Source of the DNA: Denitratimonas tolerans
GTDB taxonomy: Bacteria > Pseudomonadota > Gammaproteobacteria > Xanthomonadales > Xanthomonadaceae
DNA length: 64,000 nucleotides
Assembly (NCBI RefSeq): GCF_037203605.1
Contig: NZ_JBBDHC010000002.1
Location: 186,001 to 250,000, forward strand
Reading direction: 5' to 3'
Made by a program: the position numbers and the translations under genes. How positions within the stretch are numbered: position 1 is the stretch's first letter; each line of letters opens with the position of its first letter. This document shows, piece after piece, positions 8,711 to 17,061 of this stretch. The notes under the pieces were generated by a model. It saw nothing but the letters and a program-made list of their open reading frames with translations. It made no database searches and was not told where the DNA came from.

Positions 8711-8797
8711 GGGAATGGAGAATGGAGAATCGGAATCGTCAAAGCCGACGCGCTGCGTGCTCTTGACGATTCTCCATTCCCTGTGCCCTATTCCCGG
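8711..8797. repeat. Inverted GGGAATGGAGAAT repeat between pilT and pilU
   Basis: Left arm 8711-8742 contains two GGAGAAT units and ends CGGAATCGTCAA; right arm 8763-8781 is TTGACGATTCTCCATTCCC, so the arms pair over about 19 bases with one six-base bulge. A partial copy (CCTATTCCCGG) follows at 8787. It is a relative of the GGGATT-type elements at 36.7, 37.6 and 48.9 kb. Confidence 0.75.
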
Positions 8798-9835
8798 TCA
8801 TTCGAATAGACGCTTGTCCTTGGCGTAGCTGCGCGCCGAAACGCGCGTGATCAGGCCGCGCTTGACGAGATCCTGCAGGCACTGGTCAAGCGTCTGCATG
8901 CCGACGTTCTGGCCGGTCTGGATCGCCGAATACATCTGCGCCACCTTGTCCTCGCGGATCAGGTTGCGGATCGCGGGCACCGCGACCATGATCTCGTGCG
9001 CGGCGACGCGGCCGCCGCCGACCTTCTTGAGCAGGGACTGCGAGATCACCGCGCGCAGGGATTCGGACAGCATCGATCGCACCATCGGCTTTTCACCGGC
9101 CGGGAACACGTCGATGATGCGGTCGATGGTCTTGGCCGCCGAGCTGGTATGCACGGTCGCGAACACCAGGTGCCCGGTTTCCGCCGCGGTCAGCGCCAGA
9201 CGGATGGTTTCCAGGTCGCGCAGCTCGCCCACCAGGATGTAGTCGGGGTCTTCGCGCAGGGCCGAGCGCAGCGCCTCGTTGAAGCCGTGGGTGTCGCGGT
9301 GCACTTCGCGCTGGTTGATCAGGCACCGGTTGGAGGTGTGCACGAATTCGATCGGATCCTCGACGGTGAGGAAGTGCCCGTATTCGTTCTTGTTGATGTG
9401 GTCGACCATCGCCGCCAGCGTGGTCGACTTGCCCGACCCGGTCGGGCCGGTGACCAGGATCAGGCCCTGCGGCTGGTCGATCAGCTCGCGGAACACCTTG
9501 GGTGCGGCCAGGTCATCGAGGGTGAGAACCTCGGAGGGAATGGTACGGAACACCGCGCCCGCGCCGCGGTTCTGGGTGAAAGCGTTGACGCGGAAGCGCG
9601 CCAGGCCGGGAATCTCGAAAGAGAAATCGACTTCGAAGAACTCCTCGTAGTCGCGCCGCACCTTGTCGGACATGATGTCGTACACCAGCGCATGGACCTG
9701 TTTGTGGTCCAGCGCCGGGATGTTGATGCGGCGCACGTCGCCATCGACCCGGATCATCGGCGGCAGCCCCGCCGAAAGATGCAGGTCAGACGCCTTGTTC
9801 TTGACCGAGAACGCCAGAAGTTCCGCGATATCCAT
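8798..9835 (-). CDS. pilT: PilT, type IV pilus retraction ATPase
   Basis: Motor ATPase that depolymerises pili and powers twitching. It has 345 residues. Motifs are Walker A GPTGSGKSTT, Asp box LTVEDPIEFVH, Walker B ILVGELRDLETI, His box FATVHTSSA and the PilT hallmark AIRNLIREDK near residue 285. The start ATG is preceded by GAGGACAGGAC. It is the first gene of a pilT-pilU pair. The pair lies seven kilobases from the pilGIJ chemosensory genes, on the same strand but separated from them. Confidence 0.97.
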   Translation of the reverse strand: MDIAELLAFSVKNKASDLHLSAGLPPMIRVDGDVRRINIPALDHKQVHALVYDIMSDKVRRDYEEFFEVDFSFEIPGLARFRVNAFTQNRGAGAVFRTIPSEVLTLDDLAAPKVFRELIDQPQGLILVTGPTGSGKSTTLAAMVDHINKNEYGHFLTVEDPIEFVHTSNRCLINQREVHRDTHGFNEALRSALREDPDYILVGELRDLETIRLALTAAETGHLVFATVHTSSAAKTIDRIIDVFPAGEKPMVRSMLSESLRAVISQSLLKKVGGGRVAAHEIMVAVPAIRNLIREDKVAQMYSAIQTGQNVGMQTLDQCLQDLVKRGLITRVSARSYAKDKRLFE

Positions 9836-9907
9836 GTCCTGTCCTCAGCAATCCGCTCACGTGGTGGCGCGCGTCACGCCCCGGTTCGCAGGCGGCGGTT
9901 TCACGCG

Positions 9908-9913
9908 AGTATA
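9908..9913 (-). promoter_or_regulatory. Candidate -10 of the pilTU promoter
   Basis: Read on the minus strand this is TATACT, five of six consensus bases, about 70 bases upstream of the pilT start. A 17-base spacer would put the -35 at CTGGCG, a poor match, so an activator may be needed if this is used. Confidence 0.4.
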
Positions 9914-9979
9914 GCGCTGAATTCCGCAGCCGCCAGCCGCGCGCCGCCCGGCTCGGACGGCAGCGCCCCGGGGCGGGAA

Positions 9980-11467
9980 TCAGTGCCCGCCACCGCCCTC
10001 CAGTGCCTTGAGTTCGGCGATGAGCTTCGTTGCCGCATCCTTGCCGTCGGCATAGAGCATGCGGGTGTTGTCGGCGTAGAACAGCGCGTTTTCGATGCCG
10101 GCAAAGCCGGTACCCTTGCCGCGTTTGATGACGATGACCTGGCGCGAGTTCACCACGTCGAGGATCGGCATGCCGTAGATCGGCGAGGACTTGTCGGTGC
10201 GCGCGGCCGGATTCACCACGTCGTTGGCACCGATGACGATGGCCACGTCCGTGGTCTTGAACTCCGGGTTCACGTCGTCCATGTCGGCGATGAGGTCATA
10301 AGGCACGCCGGCCTCGGCCAGCAGCACGTTCATGTGGCCGGGCATGCGGCCGGCGACCGGATGGATCGCGAAGATCACCTCCTTGTCGGCCTTGAGCAGG
10401 GCCTGGGTCAGTTCCCAGATCTTGTGCTGGGCCTGCGCCACGGCCATGCCGTAGCCCGGCACGATGACGACCTTTTCGGCCAGATACAGCAGCGAAGCCG
10501 CGTCCGGTGCCTCGATCGGCTTCTGGCTGCCGGCGATCTCGCCGCCGCCTTCGCCGCCGCCACCGAAATTGGAGAACAACACGTTGCTGATCGGCCGATT
10601 CATGGCCTTGGCCATGAGCTGGGTGAGCAGCAGGCCGGCCGCGCCCACCACCATGCCGGCGATGATCAGCGCCTCGATGCCGAGCACATAGCCTTCGAAC
10701 GCGACCGCCAGGCCGGTGAGCGCGTTGTAGAGCGAGATCACCACCGGCATGTCGGCACCGCCGATGGGGAGCGTCATCAGCACACCCACGGCCAAGGCCA
10801 GGAGGAAAAATCCGATGACCACCGGAATGCTGAGATCCCACACCAGCCAGGCACCCAGCGCCAGCGTCGCAATGAACACGGCGAGGTTGAAGTACTGCTG
10901 GCCGCGGAAGGTGAAGCGTTTGTCCAGGCGGCCGTCGAGCTTGGCCCAGGCGATGACCGAACCGGAGAAGGAAATCGCGCCGATCAGGGCACCCACGACG
11001 CCCAGCACCATGCCGCTGCGGCCCATGCAGGCGTGATCGGCGATGGCCGCCGCATCGCAGGTGCCGGTGAACAGCGCGGCCTTGAGCAGGGCCACGCCGC
11101 CGATGGCGGCGGCCGAACCGCCGCCCATGCCGTTGAAGATCGCCACCATCTGCGGCATGTCGGTGATCGGCACCCTGCGGCCCCAGACCCAGAACACGCC
11201 GGACAGCGCCAGCGCCAGCACCATCAGGCCGAGGTTGAGCCGGTCGATGTTCGCCAGGCTCCAGTCGGCACCGTGGCCACCCCAGGTGGCCGGCGCGATG
11301 AAGGTGACGGCCACGGCCAGCACCATGCCCCAACCGGCCTGCACGATGCCGGCGCGCGCGGTGACCGGCGAGGACATCCGCTTGAGGCCGAAGATGAAGA
11401 GGAGCGCCGCCAGCAGATAGCTGGCCTTGGCGAGGACATCGAGTGCGTGGGCAAGCGAGATATCCAT
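9980..11467 (-). CDS. pntB: NAD(P) transhydrogenase beta subunit
   Basis: Integral membrane and NADP(H)-binding subunit of the proton-translocating transhydrogenase, which makes NADPH from NADH at the expense of the proton gradient. It has 495 residues. The N-terminal half is a bundle of about nine hydrophobic helices, including FNGMGGGSAAAIGGVALLKA and the conserved GGADMPVVISLYNALTG. The C-terminal domain III (from about 315) carries VVIVPGYGMAVAQAQHK, GRMPGHMNVLLAEA and IVIGANDVVNPAA for NADP binding. It follows the small alpha-2 gene directly. Confidence 0.97.
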   Translation of the reverse strand: MDISLAHALDVLAKASYLLAALLFIFGLKRMSSPVTARAGIVQAGWGMVLAVAVTFIAPATWGGHGADWSLANIDRLNLGLMVLALALSGVFWVWGRRVPITDMPQMVAIFNGMGGGSAAAIGGVALLKAALFTGTCDAAAIADHACMGRSGMVLGVVGALIGAISFSGSVIAWAKLDGRLDKRFTFRGQQYFNLAVFIATLALGAWLVWDLSIPVVIGFFLLALAVGVLMTLPIGGADMPVVISLYNALTGLAVAFEGYVLGIEALIIAGMVVGAAGLLLTQLMAKAMNRPISNVLFSNFGGGGEGGGEIAGSQKPIEAPDAASLLYLAEKVVIVPGYGMAVAQAQHKIWELTQALLKADKEVIFAIHPVAGRMPGHMNVLLAEAGVPYDLIADMDDVNPEFKTTDVAIVIGANDVVNPAARTDKSSPIYGMPILDVVNSRQVIVIKRGKGTGFAGIENALFYADNTRMLYADGKDAATKLIAELKALEGGGGH

Positions 11468-11468
11468 G

Positions 11469-11765
11469 TTACTTGCCTCCGCCCGGCTTCTTGCTGGACT
11501 TGAACATGTCCAGCATGCGCTCGGTCACGACGTAGCCGCCCACGGCGTTGCCCGCGCCCAGCAGCACCGCGACAAAGCCGATCGCGCGCTCCAGGTTGGT
11601 ATCGGCATGGGCCAGGGCCACCATGGCACCGACCACCACGATGCCGTGCACGAAGTTGGAGCCGGACATCAGCGGCGTGTGCAGGATCACCGGCACGCGC
11701 GCGATGATCTCGTGGCCGAGGATGGCCGCGAGCAGGAAGATGTAAAGCGCGACAAACCCGTCCAT
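11469..11765 (-). CDS. pntAB: NAD(P) transhydrogenase alpha-2 (membrane) subunit
   Basis: Small membrane part of the split alpha subunit (98 residues), carrying domain II helices equivalent to the C-terminal end of E. coli PntA. Three hydrophobic segments are visible: near 5-25 (ALYIFLLAAILGHEII), 38-55 and 63-83. The motif HTPLMSGSNFVHGIVVVGAM is the family signature. It ends one base before the pntB start and lies 40 bases after pntAA, so the three genes form one unit. The split alpha arrangement is common outside enterics. Confidence 0.94.
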   Translation of the reverse strand: MDGFVALYIFLLAAILGHEIIARVPVILHTPLMSGSNFVHGIVVVGAMVALAHADTNLERAIGFVAVLLGAGNAVGGYVVTERMLDMFKSSKKPGGGK

Positions 11766-11805
11766 CAGCGTGCGTCCCCTTGTATGCGATGCGTGTGTGC
11801 TGCGC

Positions 11806-12936
11806 TCATGCGCCGCCCTCGATTTTTTGGCGCGTGGCCTCGTGCCGGATCCGGCCGGCGTGGGTCAGGCAGGTCTGGGCGATCAGTTCGTCCTCCCAAT
11901 CCAGCACCAATTCGCCCTCGTTGAGCGAAAGCGCCAGGAAATTGAAGAGGTTGCGCGCGTACATCTCGCTGGAATGGATCGCCCCCATGCTCGGCAGGTT
12001 GAGCGGGCCGGCGAGCGTGACGGCATTGTGTACGAAGGTTTCGCCCGGCCGGGTCAGCTCGCAGTTGCCGCCGGTTTCGGCCGCCAGGTCCACGACCACT
12101 GCGCCCGGCTTCATGCCTTCCACCATCGCGGCGGTGAGGATTTTCGGGGCCGGGCGGCCCGGCACGGCCGCCGTGGTCACCACCGCGTCGATGTTCTTCA
12201 GATGATTGGCCAGGCGCTGCTGCTGCTCGGCGCGTTCTTCGGCGGTCAGCTCGCGCGCGTAGCCGCCGCTGCCGGCGGCGCTCACGCCCAGATCCAGGAA
12301 CTTCGCGCCGAGGGATTCGATCTGTTCGCGGGTTTCCGGACGCACGTCGAAGCCTTCCACCTGCGCCCCCAGGCGACGCGCGGTGGCGATGGCCTGCAGG
12401 CCCGCCACGCCCGCGCCGACGATCAGCACCTTCGACGGGCGGATCGTGCCGGCGGCGGTGGTCAGCATCGGGAAGAACTTGCCCGACAGTTCGGCGGCGA
12501 TCAGCACCGCCTTGTAGCCGGCCATGCCGGCCTGCGAGCTGAGCACGTCCATGGCCTGGGCGCGGGTGGTGCGCGGCAGCAACTCCATCGCGAAAGAAGT
12601 GATCTTGCGGTCGCGCAGCGCCTTGACCCGTTCCGGATCGGCGTGCGGCTGCATGAAGCCGATCACGATGCTGCCTTCGCGCAAGCCGGCGATGGTGTCC
12701 AGCGAGGGCGGCTGCACCGCCAGCAGCACATCGGCGCGCGCCAGCGCCGCCGCTGCGGTCGCCTCCACCTCCACGTCGGGAAAAATCCCGTCGGGCTGGT
12801 TTGCGCCGCTGCCGGCACCGGCCTCGATGACGACCTGCGCCCCGAGGGCCTTGAGCTTTTTTGCCACTTCCGGCGACAGTGCGACGCGCCGCTCGTTGGG
12901 TGCACGCTCGCGCAGTGCGACTACGGTGACCGTCAT
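11806..12936 (-). CDS. pntAA: NAD(P) transhydrogenase alpha-1 (NAD-binding) subunit
   Basis: Cytoplasmic NAD(H)-binding domain I of the transhydrogenase, related to alanine dehydrogenase. It has 376 residues. The N-terminal RERAPNERRVALSPEV and KKLKALGAQVVIEAGAG stretches and the Rossmann motif VLIVGAGVAGLQAIATARRLG are typical; RPETREQIESLGAKF forms part of the NAD site and the GKPAPKIL-like loop is present as GRPAPKILT. The ATG follows a GAGGGAG site. First gene of the pnt operon, 144 bases downstream of the DUF1631 gene on the same strand. Confidence 0.95.
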   Translation of the reverse strand: MTVTVVALRERAPNERRVALSPEVAKKLKALGAQVVIEAGAGSGANQPDGIFPDVEVEATAAAALARADVLLAVQPPSLDTIAGLREGSIVIGFMQPHADPERVKALRDRKITSFAMELLPRTTRAQAMDVLSSQAGMAGYKAVLIAAELSGKFFPMLTTAAGTIRPSKVLIVGAGVAGLQAIATARRLGAQVEGFDVRPETREQIESLGAKFLDLGVSAAGSGGYARELTAEERAEQQQRLANHLKNIDAVVTTAAVPGRPAPKILTAAMVEGMKPGAVVVDLAAETGGNCELTRPGETFVHNAVTLAGPLNLPSMGAIHSSEMYARNLFNFLALSLNEGELVLDWEDELIAQTCLTHAGRIRHEATRQKIEGGA

Positions 12937-13080
12937 GTCTCCCTCGTGGTGGATGCGCTGGCGTCCAGCGGGCTGCCGGATGCTACCGCATCGCGGGGGC
13001 GCAGGTCATCGCACGGCAAACGGCCCGTTGGACGCGATCACCCGCAGCGCGCCCTGCCCGCGCCGCGCTGCAGCACCCGG

Positions 13081-15405
13081 TCAGGCGCGCCCGCCTGCGC
13101 GCAGCTTGCCGAGCACCTGGCTCATCGCGTGCTCGAACGCCTCGTCGTTCTGACGGATGTTCAGCCGCTTCTCGCGCATCATCGCCGCCAGCTCCTCGGG
13201 CGAAGCCACACAGTAGCGCAGGCCGCGCCGGTTGACGAACAGCATCCGATTGGAGATCGGGCTGACCCAGGACAGCTTGGCCGGCACCACCGTGCCGTTT
13301 TCCTCGGTGAACTGGATCCAGGTGCCCACCTGCAGCTTGCGCACGCGATCGGCATCGGCCTCGTCGAACTCCAGCGCGGGGCCTTCGGGCTCATCGATGG
13401 CGACAGGCACCTCGGAATCGGGTACGGCAGCCGGCGGCGCGTTGCGTTCCAGCGCCGCGACGGCGGCGTCCTCGACCACGCCATCCTCCGCCTGCGGCAA
13501 GGCGATCTCTTCATCGCCCAGGGCGTGCCGCAGGGAAACCATGACGTCCTCGACCGCCGAACCCGCGCAGCCGGCGCTGACCAGGATCGGCTGCAGGCGC
13601 GGGCGCATGGCGGCCAGGCGCTCCGCCCGATTCACCGCGTTGTCGAGCTTCAGCAGTCCGGCCAGATCCTCGCCCACCGCGACCGCCTCGGCGTACTTGC
13701 CGGTGCTGCCGGTTTCGTCGCGCAGTGCGCAGAGCGTGAGGTGATGGGTCCAGTAGCGCCGCAGGAAGGCTTCGATGGCCGGGGGCAGGTCGCCATGGCG
13801 CTCCAGCAGCGCGCGCAGATCCTCCAGCGAGGTGACGCGCGCCTGCTCCAGTCGCTCCTTGCCGCGCTGCGCCTCGGCGGTGCGCCGCTCGGCCAATGCG
13901 ACGCGACGGCGGTGGTTCTCGATGAATTCGCGGAATTCCTGTTCGAGCGCCTCGAAGATCGCGATGTCCTCGTTGAATTCGGCCACCAGCTGATCGATGG
14001 TGCGCTCCACGCGCGTCATCAGCTCGCGCTCCTGCGGGGCCTGGCCGGTATTGCCCTCGCAGGCCTCGGCCAGCGCGTTGAGCAGGCGGCGAGCCGGGTG
14101 GGTCTTCTGCAGGAACATGCGCCGGTCGAGCATCGCCACCTTGACGAAGGGCACGATCAGCCGGCCGATGAGCTGGCGCGAATCGGTATTGAAGTCGCGC
14201 TCGTCGAGCAGCACGTCGAACAGCATGCCGACCAGATCGATCGAGTCTTCGTCGGACGCCGCCATGCGCGAGCCCGGGCTGACGCCGAGGCGCTCGGCAC
14301 CCTTCAGCAGCTCGCGCTTGATGTGCTGGGTGATGGATGCGTTCGGATCGCTGACGGCCTCCTGCAGCCCGGCGGGCATCTCGTTCTGGAACAGGCTCAG
14401 CACCGAGAGCACCTCGTTCGCGCTCATCTGCGGCGCGCCCTCGCCTGCGCCGTGCCCGGCGTGTGCATCCGATGCGCCGTCGGCCAGCGAGCGCATGCGC
14501 CGGTAACCGCTCAGCAATTCGTGCAGGCTGGCGAAGATGCTGCGCTCGGCGGCGGTCTCGGGGACCGGGACGTAGCGTGTTCCCGCCGGCGGAGCCGCCA
14601 TCTGCACCGTGCCGTAGCCCGCCGCCTCGGCGGCGTGCGGATCATCGCCCGGCAATTCCTCCGGACCGCGCGGGCGACTGTCGCGCGCCGCCTGCGGCAT
14701 GCGCATGTAGGTCGGTTTGATTTCCGGCGCGATGCCCGCGTCCACCAGGGCGCGATTGGTTTCGTTGTAGAACGCGGCCAGACCGTGCCCCATCTCGCGC
14801 TCGTACAGCTTGAACAGCAATACCTTGATGCGGATGGAGACCTCGCTGGTCTGCATCGAGTGGCGGAAGGCGAAGGCCACGTGCGGGGGCGCGATCGGAT
14901 TGGCTTTTTCGTCCAGCTCGTCCATCCCCGCGATGATGCCCATGCGGTAGTTGAGCTGGCCCAGCAGCGGCCCGAACTGGCGCGACAGCGCGGTGGCGAT
15001 CATGCCGGTGCCGAGCTGTTCCTCGAGCTGATCCTCGGACATCAGGCTCAACTCCTGCGACTCGGCAAGATTGCGCTGCAGGTCCACGATCAGCGGGGTG
15101 CGGCGCTCGAGCGCCACGAAGGCCGAAATGAGGTGCTCGGCGAAGCGCTGCTCGATCTCCTGCCGCTGCTTGCGCAGCTCGCGCATCGCGTCGAAATAGT
15201 CCTGACTGCTGATCGACCCGTCGCCGCGCTGCACGAAGTCGAACAGGGTGTCATCGGCCTTGTCGAGCACCTCGGCCACCAGCCCGGAAAGGCGCTTGAT
15301 CGCCCGCATGCGGATCGACACCAGCATCGGGTGTGGCTCCCCGCGTCCGACCGCGTTTCGGACGCTGAAGTCAACGACCTTGTCGGCAGGGAATGGCGCC
15401 GTCAT
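13081..15405 (-). CDS. DUF1631 family protein
   Basis: Large cytoplasmic protein (774 residues) of the DUF1631 family, function not established; homologues are sometimes mislabelled thymidine phosphorylase. No signal peptide or membrane helix is seen. It is mainly helical, with an extended charged helix near 510-560 (FREFIENHRRRVALAERRTA). A small beta domain at the C-terminus (about 670-730) reads VGTWIQFTEENGTVVPAKLSW then NRMLFVNRRGLR and resembles the PilZ-like end of this family. Its conserved arginine signature is not clear, so cyclic-di-GMP binding is only a possibility. ATG 15405 has AGGAGAG upstream, favoured over an earlier in-frame codon. Confidence 0.85.
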   Translation of the reverse strand: MTAPFPADKVVDFSVRNAVGRGEPHPMLVSIRMRAIKRLSGLVAEVLDKADDTLFDFVQRGDGSISSQDYFDAMRELRKQRQEIEQRFAEHLISAFVALERRTPLIVDLQRNLAESQELSLMSEDQLEEQLGTGMIATALSRQFGPLLGQLNYRMGIIAGMDELDEKANPIAPPHVAFAFRHSMQTSEVSIRIKVLLFKLYEREMGHGLAAFYNETNRALVDAGIAPEIKPTYMRMPQAARDSRPRGPEELPGDDPHAAEAAGYGTVQMAAPPAGTRYVPVPETAAERSIFASLHELLSGYRRMRSLADGASDAHAGHGAGEGAPQMSANEVLSVLSLFQNEMPAGLQEAVSDPNASITQHIKRELLKGAERLGVSPGSRMAASDEDSIDLVGMLFDVLLDERDFNTDSRQLIGRLIVPFVKVAMLDRRMFLQKTHPARRLLNALAEACEGNTGQAPQERELMTRVERTIDQLVAEFNEDIAIFEALEQEFREFIENHRRRVALAERRTAEAQRGKERLEQARVTSLEDLRALLERHGDLPPAIEAFLRRYWTHHLTLCALRDETGSTGKYAEAVAVGEDLAGLLKLDNAVNRAERLAAMRPRLQPILVSAGCAGSAVEDVMVSLRHALGDEEIALPQAEDGVVEDAAVAALERNAPPAAVPDSEVPVAIDEPEGPALEFDEADADRVRKLQVGTWIQFTEENGTVVPAKLSWVSPISNRMLFVNRRGLRYCVASPEELAAMMREKRLNIRQNDEAFEHAMSQVLGKLRAGGRA

Positions 15406-15586
15406 AGTGAACTCTCCTGTTGCAGGCACAGCGGGCGACACGCGCCCGGAACTCTGGATTGCGTCCAGCAAGCCATCACCCGGATTCCCCGGATACGAGT
15501 ATGCCGGATTCTATCCTGCGGGTTGTGAACCTTCCCGCGGTTTGCCCACCGTTCGTCCTGTCCCACTGCGCATTTCCCGGAATCCC

Positions 15587-16153
15587 ATGGACCACCTGAC
15601 CTTTCTTTCCCGCCGCCTTTCCGTGCCGTCCGGCCAACTGGCCGCTCCCGGCCCGTCCCGCGATCAGCTGCAGCAGATGCTGGCGGCGGCGATGCGGGCG
15701 CCGGACCACGGCCGCCTTGCGCCGTGGCGGGTTCTCGCGATCGAAGGCGAGGCCCGCCATGCGCTGGGGGAATTCCTCGCGCAGCGCGCACTGGAGCTCA
15801 ATCCCCAGGCGGCGCAAGCCACGCTGGACAAGGACCGCCGGCGCTTTTCCCACGCGCCGCTGGTGCTGGCCGTGGTGGCCCGCCTGCAGCAACCCTCGCG
15901 CATCCCCGAGATCGAGCAGATCCTGAGCACCGGCTGCGTCTGCTTCACCCTGCTGCAGGCCGCGCAGGCCCTGGGTTTCGGCGGGCAGTGGCTTACCGGC
16001 TGGGCGGCCTACGACCCGGCCGTTGCGGCTCACCTGGGCCTGGCGGGCAATGAGCGCATCGTGGGCTTCATCCACGTCGGCAGCATCCGCGAACCGGCGT
16101 CCGAGCGTCCGCGCCCGGCGGTGGAGGCGCACTTCTCGGTGTGGCAAGGCTGA
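15587..16153 (+). CDS. YdjA-type nitroreductase
   Basis: FMN-dependent oxidoreductase of the small nitroreductase family (188 residues), close in layout to E. coli YdjA; natural substrate unknown. The N-terminal LTFLSRRLSVPSGQL, MRAPDHGRLAPWRVLAI and the C-terminal GFGGQWLTGWAAYD and RIVGFIHVGS are family landmarks for flavin binding and dimerisation. The open frame extends upstream, but ATG 15587 matches the family N-terminus. Its TGA overlaps the ATG of the exonuclease gene (TGATG), so the two are probably co-translated. Confidence 0.88.
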   Translation: MDHLTFLSRRLSVPSGQLAAPGPSRDQLQQMLAAAMRAPDHGRLAPWRVLAIEGEARHALGEFLAQRALELNPQAAQATLDKDRRRFSHAPLVLAVVARLQQPSRIPEIEQILSTGCVCFTLLQAAQALGFGGQWLTGWAAYDPAVAAHLGLAGNERIVGFIHVGSIREPASERPRPAVEAHFSVWQG

Positions 16154-17040
16154 TGCCCAGGCTCCATCTTGTCGACGCCAGCCTGTACGTATTCCGGGCC
16201 TGGCACTCCCTGCCCGCGGACCTCACGGGTGCGGACGGCTGGCCGGTCAATGCGGTGCACGGCTTCGCGCGCTTCCTGCTGGAACTGCTGGAGCGCGAGC
16301 GCCCCACCCACGTCGCGGTGGCCTTCGATGAGTCGCTGGAAAGCTCGTTCCGCAACCGGATCTACCCGGCCTACAAGGCCAATCGCGAGCCGGCACCGAA
16401 GGAGCTCAAGCGCCAGTTCGGGCAGTGCCAGCAGCTTGCCGCCGCGCTGGGACTGGTGGTGCTGAAGGATGCCCGCTACGAGGCCGACGACCTCATCGGC
16501 ACGCTTCTCGCGCGCCAGCGTGCGCGCGGGTTCGCGGGCGTGATCGTGTCGGCCGACAAGGATCTCTCGCAGCTTCTCGGCCCGTCCGACCAGCAGTGGG
16601 ATTACGCACGCGACCTGCGCTGGGATGCCGCCGGCACCAAGGCCCGGCACGGCGTCCATGCGCACCAGATGGCGGACTATCTGGGCCTGGCGGGCGACGC
16701 GGTCGACAACATCCCGGGCGTGCCGGGAATCGGGAACAAGACCGCCGCGGCCCTGCTGGAGCACTTCGGCTCGCTCGACGCGCTGCTCGCGCGGGTGGAT
16801 GAACTGCCGTTCCTGCGCCTGCGGGGCGCCGCCGCGCACGCCGCGCGCCTGCGCGAGCATCGCGCCCAGGCCCTCATGTCGCGTGAACTGGCCACCATCG
16901 CCCTGGACGCGCCGCTGCCCGAAGGCATCGGCGACGCCGCGCGCCGCCAGGTGGACACGACGCTGCTCGACGAAGTTTTCGAAACAGTCCGGATCGGCCC
17001 CATGACCCGCCGGCGCGCGCTGGCGCAGGCCGGGCTCTGA
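16153..17040 (+). CDS. 5'-3' exonuclease / flap endonuclease (Pol I N-domain type)
   Basis: Stand-alone homologue (295 residues) of the DNA polymerase I 5' nuclease domain, likely processing flaps in replication or repair. Metal ligands occur at LVDASLYVFRAWH, AVAFDESLESSFRN, YEADDLIGTL and VSADKDLSQLL. The helix-hairpin-helix part GVPGIGNKTAAALLEHFGSL binds DNA. It is similar in size to the Xni/ExoIX group, but the acidic set looks complete, so it could equally be a separate exonuclease class. The ATG overlaps the nitroreductase stop. Confidence 0.88.
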   Translation: MPRLHLVDASLYVFRAWHSLPADLTGADGWPVNAVHGFARFLLELLERERPTHVAVAFDESLESSFRNRIYPAYKANREPAPKELKRQFGQCQQLAAALGLVVLKDARYEADDLIGTLLARQRARGFAGVIVSADKDLSQLLGPSDQQWDYARDLRWDAAGTKARHGVHAHQMADYLGLAGDAVDNIPGVPGIGNKTAAALLEHFGSLDALLARVDELPFLRLRGAAAHAARLREHRAQALMSRELATIALDAPLPEGIGDAARRQVDTTLLDEVFETVRIGPMTRRRALAQAGL

Positions 17041-17061
17041 GCGCTGCCGGCAAGCGTCGAG

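Noticed and set aside
8692..8742. N-terminal extension of PilU through the repeat element
   Set aside because: ATG 8691 has a good ribosome binding site and the family N-terminus; the extension is repeat-derived.
11770..15528. Open frame of more than 1,200 codons on the plus strand
   Set aside because: It is antisense to pntAA and the DUF1631 gene, which have clear family matches and ribosome binding sites. Its translation is His/Arg/Gln-rich, the usual look of the reverse frame of a high-GC gene.
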